A stretch of 64,000 nt of DNA from Aurantibrevibacter litoralis (GCF_034651555.1 NZ_JAYEEQ010000018.1:1-64000), one strand, 5' to 3'. Shown: positions 34,486 through 44,312, counted from the first letter of the stretch. Notes: a model not told the origin generated them from the letters alone. Translations and numbers: made by a program.

Positions 34486-36474
34486 TTAGGCTTGCTCTTG
34501 TAGTGCTTTTAGTTCGTCTCGGATTTTTGCGGCTTGTAAAAAGTCCAATGCCTTTGCGGCTTTTTCCATTTCTTTGCGTTTGTCACGGATCAGATTTTCT
34601 TTTTGTGCGGGCGTTAGGTAGTGAAGATCCGGTTCTGCGGCGCGCAACTCTTCTTTTATAAAATGGTAGGTAGAAACCGAGTTTTTGGCCAATGCACTGT
34701 CCAAACTTTTGTTTAATGCGGTGGGAATGATATTGTTTTTGGTATTGAACGCAATTTGCTTTTCTCTTCTGTAATTGGTTTCATCGATTGTTTTTTGCAT
34801 ACTGTTGGTAATTTTGTCCGCATACATTATCGCTTTTCCGTTTAGATTTCTGGCAGCTCTACCAACGGTTTGCGTCAAGGATCTGGCACTACGTAAAAAA
34901 CCCTCTTTGTCAGCATCTAAAATAGCTACTAAGGATACTTCCGGTAAATCAAGACCTTCTCGCAACAAATTCACGCCGATGAGCACATCAAAAACACCTT
35001 TTCTCAAATCCTGCATAATCTCTACACGTTCTAAAGTGTCTACATCGCTATGTATGTAGCGGCAACGCACACTTATTCGGGTTAGGTACTTGGCCAACTC
35101 CTCTGCCATTCTTTTGGTAAGCGTGGTCACCAAGGTGCGCTCATCTTTTTCTACTCGAAGCTGAATTTCTTCTACCAAATCATCAATTTGGTTTAGACTG
35201 GGCCTAATTTCAATAACAGGATCTAATAGGCCTGTAGGCCTAATTACTTGCTCCACATAAACCCCTTGACAGCGTTGCAGCTCATAGTCGGCCGGGGTGG
35301 CACTTACATAAATCACCTGATTTTGTAGGCCTTCGAACTCTTCAAATTTTAGAGGACGGTTATCCATCGCTGCGGGCAATCGGAAACCAAATTCTACCAG
35401 ATTTTCCTTTCGAGACCTATCCCCACCATACATGGCGTGCACTTGTGGTATAGTAACATGGCTTTCATCAACCACCATTAGAAAATCTTCCGGAAAATAG
35501 TCTAGTAGGCAAAAAGGTCTAGTGCCGGGTGCTCTACCATCTAAATACCGAGAGTAATTTTCTATGCCCGAGCAATAGCCCAATTCCCTGATCATTTCCA
35601 GATCAAAGTTGGTGCGTTCTTCCAGTCTTTTGGCTTCCAGCGGTTTTCCAATCGATTTAAAAAAATCAACTTGAATCATCAAATCGTTTTGAATTTGATG
35701 TATTGCATTTTGAAGTATGTCCGGAGAGGTTACAAACATATTCGCCGGGTAAATGTTGAGGTGTTCGTAAGACTCCAATATTTTGTTTTTAAGAGGATCA
35801 AAAGCCTCAATGTCTTCTATTTCGTCTCCAAAAAAATGAATACGATAGGCATGATCAGCATAACCGGGAAACACATCTACCACATCACCTTTCACCCTAA
35901 AATTCCCATTTCTGAAATCTGCCGTAGTTCTAGAATACAAACTTTGTACGAGTTGATGCAGTAATTTTGTCCTTGAAATAAGCTGATCTTTTTTTAAGGA
36001 AATCACATTTTTCTGAAATTCTACCGGGTTACCAATGCCGTAAAGACATGAAACCGATGCTACTACAATGACATCCCTCCGCCCGGAAAGTAAGGAGGAA
36101 GTAGTGCTTAATCGCAATTTTTCTATATCCTCATTAATCGACAGGTCTTTTTCTATGTACGTTCCGGTGGTAGGAATATACGCTTCGGGTTGGTAATAGT
36201 CGTAATAAGACACAAAATATTCAACGGCATTGTTGGGGAAAAACTGTTTGAATTCCGAATAAAGTTGTGCAGCTAGCGTTTTATTATGCGCCAATAACAA
36301 GGTCGGTTTTTGTACATTTTCGATGACATTGGCTACTGTAAAGGTTTTTCCGGATCCCGTAACACCAAGCAAGGTTTGGTACCGTTCTCCGGCATGCACT
36401 CCTTTCGTTAATTCGCTGATGGCGACCGGCTGATCGCCAGTAGGTTTGAAATCGGATACAACCTTAAATTTCAA
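34486..36474 (-). CDS. uvrB: UvrABC system protein B
   Basis: 662 aa damage-verification helicase of nucleotide excision repair. The start is TTG at 36474 (MKFKVVSDFKPTGDQPVAI, the typical N-terminus). Walker A is GVTGSGKT (37-44), and the beta-hairpin region follows at about 90-120 (VSYYDYYQPEAYIPTTGTYI). The DEAD-like motif is VVDESHVT, then SATP, LVTTLTKRMAEEL, the C-terminal helicase motif QTVGRAARN, and the UvrC-binding UVR helix pair at about 622-660 (RKEMEKAAKALDFLQAAKIRDEL). It is a single gene, transcribed toward hsp20. Confidence 0.98.
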   Translation of the reverse strand: MKFKVVSDFKPTGDQPVAISELTKGVHAGERYQTLLGVTGSGKTFTVANVIENVQKPTLLLAHNKTLAAQLYSEFKQFFPNNAVEYFVSYYDYYQPEAYIPTTGTYIEKDLSINEDIEKLRLSTTSSLLSGRRDVIVVASVSCLYGIGNPVEFQKNVISLKKDQLISRTKLLHQLVQSLYSRTTADFRNGNFRVKGDVVDVFPGYADHAYRIHFFGDEIEDIEAFDPLKNKILESYEHLNIYPANMFVTSPDILQNAIHQIQNDLMIQVDFFKSIGKPLEAKRLEERTNFDLEMIRELGYCSGIENYSRYLDGRAPGTRPFCLLDYFPEDFLMVVDESHVTIPQVHAMYGGDRSRKENLVEFGFRLPAAMDNRPLKFEEFEGLQNQVIYVSATPADYELQRCQGVYVEQVIRPTGLLDPVIEIRPSLNQIDDLVEEIQLRVEKDERTLVTTLTKRMAEELAKYLTRISVRCRYIHSDVDTLERVEIMQDLRKGVFDVLIGVNLLREGLDLPEVSLVAILDADKEGFLRSARSLTQTVGRAARNLNGKAIMYADKITNSMQKTIDETNYRREKQIAFNTKNNIIPTALNKSLDSALAKNSVSTYHFIKEELRAAEPDLHYLTPAQKENLIRDKRKEMEKAAKALDFLQAAKIRDELKALQEQA

Positions 36475-36665
36475 AGGATTAAATTTAAGTTAAACATTTT
36501 ATTTTAAGTGTGTTACGTAATTTTATAAATACACTACTTTGTCTTTAAGGGATTTCATTTCCTTGTAAAGATTAAAAGCGATTCCCTTAGTTAAACTGAA
36601 TCCCTTGGTCAGGGATACGTTAGTATAAAGGTACGAAAGCAACCCAATTTATCTAATGTTTTTAA

Positions 36666-37667
36666 CTATCGCTTTAAGGTGAAATGACCTATATGGGCTA
36701 CATTTTGACGATCTACAGCCCGAAACCAATAATCAGAAGCCGGCATGGGCCGTCCATTAAAAGTGCCGTCCCAGCCCTGAGACGTGGGATCTAGTTCTTT
36801 AATGAGCATCCCAAATCGATTATAGATAAGAATATTTAAAAGGGATGATTCCGGAGTGTAGTTTTGCGGTCTAAATTGCCAAAAATCATTAATTCCGTCT
36901 CCATTTGGGGTAAAGAACTTGGGAAATTCCAGTACTACTTTTTCGATTTCCTCAGGTGGGGGTTGTTCTTGACAAAGCGAGGTGTCTATTCGCACCCTAA
37001 GGGTGCTTTCACTAGCGCAATTTCCATTTGCCGAATAGATAAAAATTTGCTGATTACTGCGAATGAACGTCCCTGAAGGAAGTAGTGCACCGAGTCCCAT
37101 AGGATTGGTAAAATAAGAGGCTCTGCCCGGCAGTTCGGGCAATACATAGGTGTCACAAACCGTGACATCGCTAAAAACTGGAACAGTAGGCGGTGGAAGT
37201 GCGAACAAATTAAAAAGCGTTTCTCTAATACATCCGTTGCTATCAGTAGCGCGAGCCAATATACCGCGCCGGTTTACCACGTTCTGGTTGCCTATGGAGA
37301 AATCGATTAAAGTGCCACCCGGATCGTGATAGGTAATGGTTAATCCGGATTGATTGCCGATAAGTACGCTCTCCAATGAGTCGAGATTGATTCGAAATTC
37401 TTCAAAACTATTTCCATCTCGGTCACAGGCAAAAAAATCATCAACTGCATTGATTGTATGGCTACATTCTTGCTTGGTTGCGGTTCCCTGTGTCAGGGTG
37501 TAGGCGTGCTTCAATTTTTTATGCACATACGCGGAAAGGTACGCTTTTGTATAAAATGTGTTTACATCGTTTACAAATAAAGGGTATGGTATGTACATGG
37601 GCCACAGCAAAATGCACAATAATAAACATCGTAATTTATAAAGGATGGGCCATAAACCGAATTGCAT
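36666..37667 (-). CDS. T9SS type B cargo protein (gliding-motility-type C-terminal domain)
   Basis: 333 aa. The N-terminus is hydrophobic (LLLCILLWPMYIPYPLF) and may act as a signal. The middle, about 60-240, has no domain I recognise but looks like beta-rich, Ig-like surface protein. The last ~90 residues are a type B sorting domain: FPKFFTPNGDGINDFW, ILIYNRFGMLIKELDP, GWDGTFNGRPMPASDYWFRA, GHFTLKR. Such proteins cross the outer membrane through the type IX system and stay on or leave the surface. It starts 3 bp after the stop of the upstream gene, so the two form an operon. Confidence 0.88.
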   Translation of the reverse strand: MQFGLWPILYKLRCLLLCILLWPMYIPYPLFVNDVNTFYTKAYLSAYVHKKLKHAYTLTQGTATKQECSHTINAVDDFFACDRDGNSFEEFRINLDSLESVLIGNQSGLTITYHDPGGTLIDFSIGNQNVVNRRGILARATDSNGCIRETLFNLFALPPPTVPVFSDVTVCDTYVLPELPGRASYFTNPMGLGALLPSGTFIRSNQQIFIYSANGNCASESTLRVRIDTSLCQEQPPPEEIEKVVLEFPKFFTPNGDGINDFWQFRPQNYTPESSLLNILIYNRFGMLIKELDPTSQGWDGTFNGRPMPASDYWFRAVDRQNVAHIGHFTLKR

Positions 37668-37670
37668 AGC

Positions 37671-39416
37671 TCACCGTTTAAGACTAAAATGACCTTTAAA
37701 AATAGTATTATCTAAAGCTATTGCCCGAAACCAGTAATCGGAAGCCGGTAAGGGTCTTCCGTTAAATGTGCCGTCCCAGCCCTGAGATGCAGGATCCAGT
37801 TCTTTTAGCAGCATTCCAAATCGATTAAAAATATGAATGATCCTAAGGGTAACTTCTGTGGAACCGGGCGGAAGCCGAAATTGCCAAAAATCGTTGGCAC
37901 CGTCTCCATTTGGAGTAAAAAACTTGGGGAATCCTTCTACGCTAATATCTTGAACAACGGTTTCCTCGGCTATGCCACAGCCGTTCTTGTCTCGGACAAA
38001 AACGGTATGGGTTCCTGCCGGTATTCCCGTAAATATGTTGCTATCCTGATACGGCCCGTTGCGGTCATCGAGTGCAAATTCATAGTCGCCAATGCCGGAG
38101 GTCTGTACCACAAATCGCAAGCCAGTAACCTGTTCATTAACTGCTATATTCGTAATGGTTGCAATTTCCGATGAGCGTACTGTAAACTCCTTTGAAGCCG
38201 GACATTCTATACTGCCGTTAGTGGTTACCACAGTAGTAAATGCTTCATAACGATACCTTCCGGGTTCGCTAATGGTAACGTTTGCCGTTGTCGACAGTAA
38301 AGTTTCACTGCTATTTGGGTTTAATCGAAACCATCGGAATCCATCGGCGGTATCCGGAGAACGTACTTGTAGGGGACCTTCGTTTTCACAAAAGGAAAGG
38401 CTGTCCGGGAAATTCAGGACGGGTCTAAGATCTACTAATTGACCGCTTAGTGGATCAAAATAGGGGCCACAACCCAATTCTGTGGAGAATGATTCTTGAG
38501 TGCAGCCAATGGCTTCTCCTGCGGTATTTCGAGGCACAATAGTAATGAAAAAGGTGCGATTGGGTTCAAAGTCCAACACAAAGGTTGAATTTGTAAAAAA
38601 AATGGCATTACCTAAAATATCTTCTAGAAAAGGGGCAGTGCCAATAGAAACTCGATAACTTGTAGCACCCGGAACGGCATTCCATTCAATAAGCGGTGTT
38701 AGGGGTACATTAAGGGCACCATTTGCAGGTGAAATAAGGGAAGTGCATGTGGGCAGTGCTGCAAGGGCACCGGTGATAAAGCTTTCTTCGGCACAATTTA
38801 CCGCATTTCCATTTTCATTATAGGGCGTTATTTGAACAAAAATAGGCGTGTTCGGCGGAAAGTCGCTCGGAGGGTCGTAGGTAAGCACATTACCCACATC
38901 CGCATTGTTAAGGATATTGCCACTTCCGGGGGTAGTTCCTATACTGAGCCGATAGCCAGTTGCCGTTGGTGCCTGGTTCCAAACAATATTAGTAGCCCCG
39001 TTTACATCTGTAGCATTTGCCAGAGGGGTTCTTAAATTGGTACAGGGTGGTGGTGTAGTTACATCTACCGTTCTAAAAGATTGGCTGGCACAAACCACGT
39101 TGGGACTATTAAAAAAGAAAATGGTGAGGGTAACATAAATTAAAGTATCATCCGGTAGGCCTAAGGGAGGTGTAAAGGTGGTAGAACTTCCAACCGATCG
39201 GTTATCTATAATATCGGTGCCTCCGGGTGTTGTCCCCAACGAAATAAGGTACCCGGGTACACCTAGTACAGGTGTCCAGCTGATGGTAGTAGTTACGGGA
39301 ATATTGGTTGCCCCATTTAAGGGATTGGTTAATACAGGGCATTGCTGGGCACTAGACCATAGGCCTAAAAAAATACTGAAAATGCATAGCAACTTTTTTA
39401 ACATTTGAAAACCCAT
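37671..39416 (-). CDS. T9SS type B cargo protein with three Fn3-like repeats
   Basis: 581 aa (an alternative start is M5 at 39404). The signal peptide ends near WSSAQQ. Three repeats of about 95 residues follow, each with a pattern such as NPLNGATNIPVTTTISWTPVPG-like, YLISLGTTPGG, TFTPP and a C-x-x-x-S-F ending (CASQSF, CAEESF, CTQESF). This is the fibronectin-III-like pattern of surface adhesins. A region resembling gliding-protein Ig domains comes next, then the type B sorting domain FPKFFTPNGDGANDFW...GWDGTFNGRPLPASDYWFRA...GHFSLKR. The last domain is almost the same as in the next gene. Confidence 0.88.
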   Translation of the reverse strand: MGFQMLKKLLCIFSIFLGLWSSAQQCPVLTNPLNGATNIPVTTTISWTPVLGVPGYLISLGTTPGGTDIIDNRSVGSSTTFTPPLGLPDDTLIYVTLTIFFFNSPNVVCASQSFRTVDVTTPPPCTNLRTPLANATDVNGATNIVWNQAPTATGYRLSIGTTPGSGNILNNADVGNVLTYDPPSDFPPNTPIFVQITPYNENGNAVNCAEESFITGALAALPTCTSLISPANGALNVPLTPLIEWNAVPGATSYRVSIGTAPFLEDILGNAIFFTNSTFVLDFEPNRTFFITIVPRNTAGEAIGCTQESFSTELGCGPYFDPLSGQLVDLRPVLNFPDSLSFCENEGPLQVRSPDTADGFRWFRLNPNSSETLLSTTANVTISEPGRYRYEAFTTVVTTNGSIECPASKEFTVRSSEIATITNIAVNEQVTGLRFVVQTSGIGDYEFALDDRNGPYQDSNIFTGIPAGTHTVFVRDKNGCGIAEETVVQDISVEGFPKFFTPNGDGANDFWQFRLPPGSTEVTLRIIHIFNRFGMLLKELDPASQGWDGTFNGRPLPASDYWFRAIALDNTIFKGHFSLKR

Positions 39417-39451
39417 AATGGGCCTTTAAAGGCATCAAAAGGTACAAGATA

Positions 39452-40285
39452 CTATAAATCTCGCTTTTTCAATATAGCATAAGACAAATAGACGAAAATA
39501 ATAGTCCAACCAATTAAAACAAGGACTTCATACCCGTGCACATCCACATCGAATCTAAAATCCTCACCTAATTGTAGCCCAATGTTTTTTACTGCGGATA
39601 AGCGGCTAAAGGGTTCTTTAATAACATTGGACATAGCTTGTAACGGAAAGAAGTTTTTTATACTGCGCGCCGTTTCCCAAGATACTACGCGCCACCCCAA
39701 TACAGCATAAAGGAACTGCTCCAGTACCATCCATAAGATTAAAAAACCAAGGGCAAACGCCGAACGTTTAATTAAAATCCCTAAAAGAAGACAAAAAGAA
39801 AAAAAAGCTACCAATTTAATAAAGTAGGCCAACACATATTCTAAATCCGAAACGATGATAGAAATCTCCGTATAATCGGAATAGACCAGACCCAATATGA
39901 TCGATACACAAAAGACAAAAAAGGTGGAAATCAGCGCAAATGAAACCACTGTTAAAAATTTTGAGAGGATGAACTCCTTTTTGCTTAAACCGTCTATTAA
40001 ATTTTGTTTGATGGTTTTATTGCTGTATTCATTAGCCACCATAGATACAATGACAATGGCCAAAAACAATTTAAAGAATGCCGCAATGTAGGTGTTGAAA
40101 TGCCAGATATACGGAAAATTAAAGATGCCCTGATCGGCCAAATGGAACTGTATGGGGCCAATGTTGAACTTTATAGCAGCTACCAGTGCTATTGAACAAA
40201 GTAGGATGAAATAGGCAAAAATCAATATTTTACTAGCCCTGTTGTTCCAAAGTTTTATAAATTCTATGTGAAGCAATCGTATCAT
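39452..40285 (-). CDS. ABC-2 type transporter permease
   Basis: 277-aa membrane protein with about six predicted membrane segments (for example ILIFAYFILLCSIALVAA, FKLFLAIVIVSMVANEYSNKT, FALISTFFVFCVSIIL, LGFLILWMVLEQFLYAVLGW, VLVLIGWTIIFVYLSYAIL). EYSNKTIKQNLIDGLSKKEF is typical of ABC-2 permeases next to ATPases of the CcmA/BcrA sort. It lies 4 bp after the ATPase gene. The substrate is unknown. Confidence 0.88.
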   Translation of the reverse strand: MIRLLHIEFIKLWNNRASKILIFAYFILLCSIALVAAIKFNIGPIQFHLADQGIFNFPYIWHFNTYIAAFFKLFLAIVIVSMVANEYSNKTIKQNLIDGLSKKEFILSKFLTVVSFALISTFFVFCVSIILGLVYSDYTEISIIVSDLEYVLAYFIKLVAFFSFCLLLGILIKRSAFALGFLILWMVLEQFLYAVLGWRVVSWETARSIKNFFPLQAMSNVIKEPFSRLSAVKNIGLQLGEDFRFDVDVHGYEVLVLIGWTIIFVYLSYAILKKRDL

Positions 40286-40289
40286 ACGT

Positions 40290-41195
40290 TTAGGCGTTGG
40301 TTTGCTGTTTCGTTAAGGCTAAAAATTGATCTTCCAAACTTTCTTTCCGTTTTACTAAGTGCGATAGGAAAATGCCTTTTTCAAACAACATGCGGTTAAG
40401 GATTTCCGGTTTAAGTTCTTCCCTTAAAACCGCTATAACCAATTCATTGTTAAAGTTAACAGAGGCAAAGCTGAGATGATTTTTCAAAAAAGCAACCAAA
40501 GCATCCGTTTGGGCTGTTTTTAGTTCAAAGTATCCAAAACTAGCCAACATGGTATCAACCGGCCCAGCGTATAGTTTTTCTCCCTTTCGAAGAATAATTA
40601 CATGGCTGCACACCTTTTCTACTTCGTCTAACAAATGTGAGGCCAATAGAATGGTTGTCCCTTGAGCCGCTACCTTTTTTATGATTTCCCGTATTTGATG
40701 TATGCCTTGGGGATCTAAACCGTTGGTGGGCTCGTCTAAAATTAATATCTCAGGATCGTTCAGTAGCGCAGAAGCGATGGCCAGACGCTGTTTCATGCCC
40801 AAAGAAAAAGTTTCAAATTTACTGTCTTTTCTATCCCATAAGTCTACCAGCTTTAATGTAGTCTCAATTTTCGCATAGCTTACCTCCTTAATTTTGCAGA
40901 CTAATTTTAAGTTTTGTAAGGCGGACATATAGGGGTAAAAGTTGGGACGTTCTATAATGGCACCCACCTTTTTAAGCGCTTGGTGCGTGGAAGTGTGTCC
41001 ATTAAACCAAGAAAATTCCCCGTGGGTTTTGTTTACAACATTGAGTACAGTCCCCAAGGTGGTCGATTTTCCACTTCCGTTAGGGCCTAAAATACCGTAT
41101 ACATTGCCTTTTTCTATCGTAAAAGAAAGATCTTTTACAGCGGTGAGATGACCGAATTTTTTAGTGAGGTGGCTTACGCTAAGAATCGTTTCCAA
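40290..41195 (-). CDS. ABC transporter ATP-binding protein (CcmA/BcrA-like)
   Basis: 301 aa. Walker A GPNGSGKST (about 38-46), Q-loop region IIERPNFYPYMSALQNL, signature FSLGMKQRLAIASALL, Walker B ILILDEPTNGLDP and H-loop LLASHLLDEVEKVC, followed by the C-terminal extension of about 80 residues found in exporters with ABC-2 permeases. Together with the permease it forms an exporter, often for drugs, bacitracin-like peptides or membrane components; the cargo is not known. Confidence 0.93.
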   Translation of the reverse strand: METILSVSHLTKKFGHLTAVKDLSFTIEKGNVYGILGPNGSGKSTTLGTVLNVVNKTHGEFSWFNGHTSTHQALKKVGAIIERPNFYPYMSALQNLKLVCKIKEVSYAKIETTLKLVDLWDRKDSKFETFSLGMKQRLAIASALLNDPEILILDEPTNGLDPQGIHQIREIIKKVAAQGTTILLASHLLDEVEKVCSHVIILRKGEKLYAGPVDTMLASFGYFELKTAQTDALVAFLKNHLSFASVNFNNELVIAVLREELKPEILNRMLFEKGIFLSHLVKRKESLEDQFLALTKQQTNA

Positions 41196-41230
41196 AATGG
41201 AAGAGTTTTTGATTTGTTTATGTTAACTTG

Positions 41231-41260
41231 ACGCTTGAAAGCGTACTTTGTTACAAAGTA
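41231..41260. promoter_or_regulatory. Two adjacent palindromes in a divergent intergenic region
   Basis: ACGCTTGAAAGCGT (41231-41244) is directly followed by TACTTTG-TTA-CAAAGTA (41244-41260). Each strand reads TACTTTG, close to the -7 box, so this may be a shared divergent promoter and operator for the ABC operon and the gene at 41283. Confidence 0.45.
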
Positions 41261-41282
41261 AGTCAAATTTAAGATCAACACT

Positions 41283-42368
41283 ATGTCGGAAGAACGATTG
41301 ATGTCTAAAAAGAAACCTTCTTATTCTATAAATGATGATTTGGATGCGTATTTGAATCATTACAACAGAAAGATAGAAATACCAATCTTTTATGAAGATC
41401 TTTTGCGTTTTTCGGGTTCGGTAGTAGTTTACGATTCTAATGACGAAGATACCCTTTGGATTCGGGTATTCTATTCTGAATTTGACAGAAAGGAAATCGA
41501 TTTAAGTCTTAAAAAAGTCTATTCCATTCTTCATTCCGATGGGGGAGACCATATTGTACAGTACCTGAATGTTGATGCTGTGGATTATTGTACGTTTGGA
41601 AATTCCAAGCCTTTTCGTATTAAAATCAGGAATATTCTCAATGATAATTTCACGTATTTCTATGTAAAAAAGGCCGACGCATCTCGGGTCTATGGATTGG
41701 AATTAGAGCATATGCTATCGCCCTATAACCTTAATTTTTTGGTGTATATGAATACCTTAATAGAAGAGCATATTGCAGGGATTCCCGGGGATGTTTTTAT
41801 TAAGGAGATGCTTCCAAAATGTTCGGAATCTGAAAAATCGCAGTTGGCCAAGGAGTTTGTAAAATTTAACGAACGTTGTATGATACGCCTTTTGGGCGAT
41901 ATGCGTTCCTATAACTACGTCATCGTGCCAACCCACGACTTTGATCATGTGGTGTACAAAATACGGGCTATAGATTTTGACCAACAATGTTTTGAAGGAA
42001 AATTAAAGGTTTATCGTCCGCAGTTTTTTAAGGAAAATTTTTTAATGGTAGAACTTGTTCGCAGTAAATTACAGAATTATTCTGTGGATCAGTATAAAAT
42101 AGAAGAACGATCTATTGTGGCCAAACGGATTCTAAGTTCGGGCAACCGTATTAAGAAACTTATCACCATCATTAAAGCCGATCGTATTTCATTGCCCGAA
42201 AATGTTAAAATGCTACGAGAACAAATTTATGACCTTACGTTAGACAAAAAGTTTAAAAAATGTACCACCATGGGGCAAGTACTGTCCTTAGCGTTAGATT
42301 TTGTGAAACGGAACTATGAAGATGTAAGTATGCATCAAATTATAGAACAGCGCATTAAAATTCAGTAA
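41283..42368 (+). CDS. Conserved protein of unknown function
   Basis: 361 aa, cytoplasmic, no signal or membrane segment. An N-terminal beta-rich part has DEDTLWIRVFYSEFDRKEIDLSLKKVY; the central part has LNFLVYMNTLIEEHIAGIPGDVF and KFNERCMIRLLGDMRSYNYVIVPTHDFDHVVYKIRAIDFDQQ; the C-terminus is helical and basic. The segment YKIRAIDFDQQ, with an acidic pair after a hydrophobic strand, resembles a kinase-fold DFD/DFG position, but other kinase motifs are not evident, so I assign no function. It is divergent from the ABC exporter and may respond to the same operator. Confidence 0.8.
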   Translation: MSEERLMSKKKPSYSINDDLDAYLNHYNRKIEIPIFYEDLLRFSGSVVVYDSNDEDTLWIRVFYSEFDRKEIDLSLKKVYSILHSDGGDHIVQYLNVDAVDYCTFGNSKPFRIKIRNILNDNFTYFYVKKADASRVYGLELEHMLSPYNLNFLVYMNTLIEEHIAGIPGDVFIKEMLPKCSESEKSQLAKEFVKFNERCMIRLLGDMRSYNYVIVPTHDFDHVVYKIRAIDFDQQCFEGKLKVYRPQFFKENFLMVELVRSKLQNYSVDQYKIEERSIVAKRILSSGNRIKKLITIIKADRISLPENVKMLREQIYDLTLDKKFKKCTTMGQVLSLALDFVKRNYEDVSMHQIIEQRIKIQ

Positions 42369-42442
42369 ATTGTTTTTTAAAACGTCAACAATATACATTT
42401 CTTGAGTAAGAACCTTTGGTTTCTTTTCCGTTATTTTTTGTT

Positions 42443-43789
42443 CTACTTTAGGGTATTCTTAAAGATGACACCATCTTTTATAATTAAAACAAAGTTCTTT
42501 TCGGGATCTGCAATGAGATTTATGTCTTGTAGTGGATTGCCATCTACAAGTAAAATATCGGCCAAGGCTCCTTCTTCAATGACACCTAAAACACCTTGAT
42601 AGGGACTTCGTTTACCGGCAAGTTGAAGCAGTTCTGCATTATCTTTGGTAACCATTTTTAGTATTTCAAAAGGGGTGTACCACCGTGCCATTTTTGCCAT
42701 TTGTTTGCCTTGTTGCACCCGCGCCGAAGGATCAAAAAGAAAGTCTGACCCCCATGCCGTTTTTACTTTATATTTTTTGGCCAATGTGTACGCATTAGCC
42801 GTTCCTTTAGAAACCTCAATTTGTTTTGCTCTACTGTCTTCGTTAGATTTTGGATTGGCATCTTCGTCGTCTAAGAACACTTGCAAACTCCACCATATTC
42901 CTTTAGAAGCCATGAGCTGGGCTGTAGCTTCATCGACCAACTGTCCGTGGTCAATACATTTTACACCCGCAGCAATGGCGGTTCGTATCGCTTTAGGAGT
43001 GTATGCGTGTACAGTAACATAGGTGCCCCAATTTTCTGCGGCCTCTACCGCCGCTATAAATTCCGCTTCTGTATATTGAGAAACGTCTAAAGGATCATAC
43101 ACTGAAGAAACTCCGCCACCTGCCATGAGTTTTAACTGACTTGCGCCAAGCATTAACTGTTCCCTTGCGGCACGCCGAACATCATCCGGGTTATCTGCAA
43201 TGATAGCAGCGTTAACGCGTTCAGAATACGTAGGGCCGGAGTTCGATAATCGAGGTATTTCATTGGGCAAACGAAAATCGCCATGTCCTCCGGTCTGCGA
43301 AATAAATGCCCCTGAGGGCCAAATTCGTGGCCCTTTGTGTATTCCTAAGTCAATCGCTCTTTTTAGACCTAAAACAGGGCCACCTAAATCACGCACAGAG
43401 GTAATACCCCGTAATAGGGTCTGTTCCGCTGTTTTGGCGGCCACCAAGTTTACAAAACCGATATCGGCTGTTAAAATAGTTTGTTGGGTGATGCCTGCAC
43501 ACATTAGATGCGCATGCGCGTCGATTAATCCGGGCATTAGAAATTTTCCTTGACCATCAATAATTCTTGTAGTACCGCTTTTGTCCGTGGCTATTGCTGT
43601 GGTTGAAATTTTGCTGATGCGATTACCTACCAAAAGCACGTTGCCGCTTATGGTTTTTTCATCCTTTCCGTTAAAGATTTGAACGTTGTTAATGAGGGTA
43701 ATATTTCCGGTGGTAGTAGGCTCTTGCGCCTTAGTTACCAAAGAAATTAAAATTAAAATACAGCTGAAAAGAAAAGAAAGGTTTTTCAT
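42443..43789 (-). CDS. Secreted amidohydrolase (imidazolonepropionase-like)
   Basis: 448 aa from ATG 43789. The open frame runs to 43867 into the leader, but MKNLSFLFSCILILISLVTKAQ is a good signal peptide start. Metal-dependent TIM-barrel hydrolase: first metal pair in GLIDAHAHLM, a barrel helix SVRDLGGPVLGLKRAID, then TVHAYTPKAIRTAIAAGVKCIDHG with the third and fourth ligands, and the catalytic aspartate in WGSDFLFDP. Related enzymes hydrolyse cyclic amides or dipeptides, and the extracytoplasmic ones are often Xaa-Pro or Xaa-His dipeptidases. Its upstream leader is homologous to that of the Rieske/GltS operon, suggesting shared control. Confidence 0.9.
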   Translation of the reverse strand: MKNLSFLFSCILILISLVTKAQEPTTTGNITLINNVQIFNGKDEKTISGNVLLVGNRISKISTTAIATDKSGTTRIIDGQGKFLMPGLIDAHAHLMCAGITQQTILTADIGFVNLVAAKTAEQTLLRGITSVRDLGGPVLGLKRAIDLGIHKGPRIWPSGAFISQTGGHGDFRLPNEIPRLSNSGPTYSERVNAAIIADNPDDVRRAAREQLMLGASQLKLMAGGGVSSVYDPLDVSQYTEAEFIAAVEAAENWGTYVTVHAYTPKAIRTAIAAGVKCIDHGQLVDEATAQLMASKGIWWSLQVFLDDEDANPKSNEDSRAKQIEVSKGTANAYTLAKKYKVKTAWGSDFLFDPSARVQQGKQMAKMARWYTPFEILKMVTKDNAELLQLAGKRSPYQGVLGVIEEGALADILLVDGNPLQDINLIADPEKNFVLIIKDGVIFKNTLK

Positions 43790-43792
43790 TTT

Positions 43793-44127
43793 ATTTATTT
43801 TGGTTTTGGCAGGTGATTTATATTTGATAATCGATATTTTAATGCTTCGCTTCGAGGTTGGCGTCAAAACGGATTGTAAAGGTTCCTTTTAATGCCTCGA
43901 AGGTGTGCTCTGAGGTGATTTACTGCTTTTTTTTCAGGGCGCACCGGTGTGACAAAACTAATGTAATAAAAAAAAGGATGCCTTACGCTTAAAATTCGAA
44001 TTTAGAAACGTTTTCTTATTATTTCAATAATTAACGGCGCTGCATTGCAATGGGTTTTTACAGTAGAAAAAGAGAAAGCTTAAACCGTTGTGCATTTTGA
44101 GTATTTAATACTTATTTGATACTAATT
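43793..44127 (-). repeat. Duplicated promoter-leader block, left copy (uninterrupted)
   Basis: From just before the amidohydrolase ATG to about 44127 this block aligns with the block upstream of the Rieske/GltS gene. Conserved segments on the minus strand include GTAAATCACC, GAGGCATTAAAAGGAA, CTTTACAATCCGTTTTGA and GAAGCATTAAAATATCGAT. A -7-like TAGTTTTG lies at 43953-43960, predicting a ~155-nt leader. The rest of the gap, to 44312, shows no gene. Confidence 0.8.
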
Positions 44128-44312
44128 AGGGACTTCTATTGTTTAAAGTATTGATATTCAATTAATAATTCGTTTTTGAAATCTAAAATCACTTTGGAAG
44201 TATGTACAAATCAAGATACAAAACCAAAGGAATGAAATCATTGTTCGACACCCAATTTTTAGTTAGAAAATTATAGAAAATAGGCAATCCGTTAGAGAAG
44301 ATAACCGTAGGT

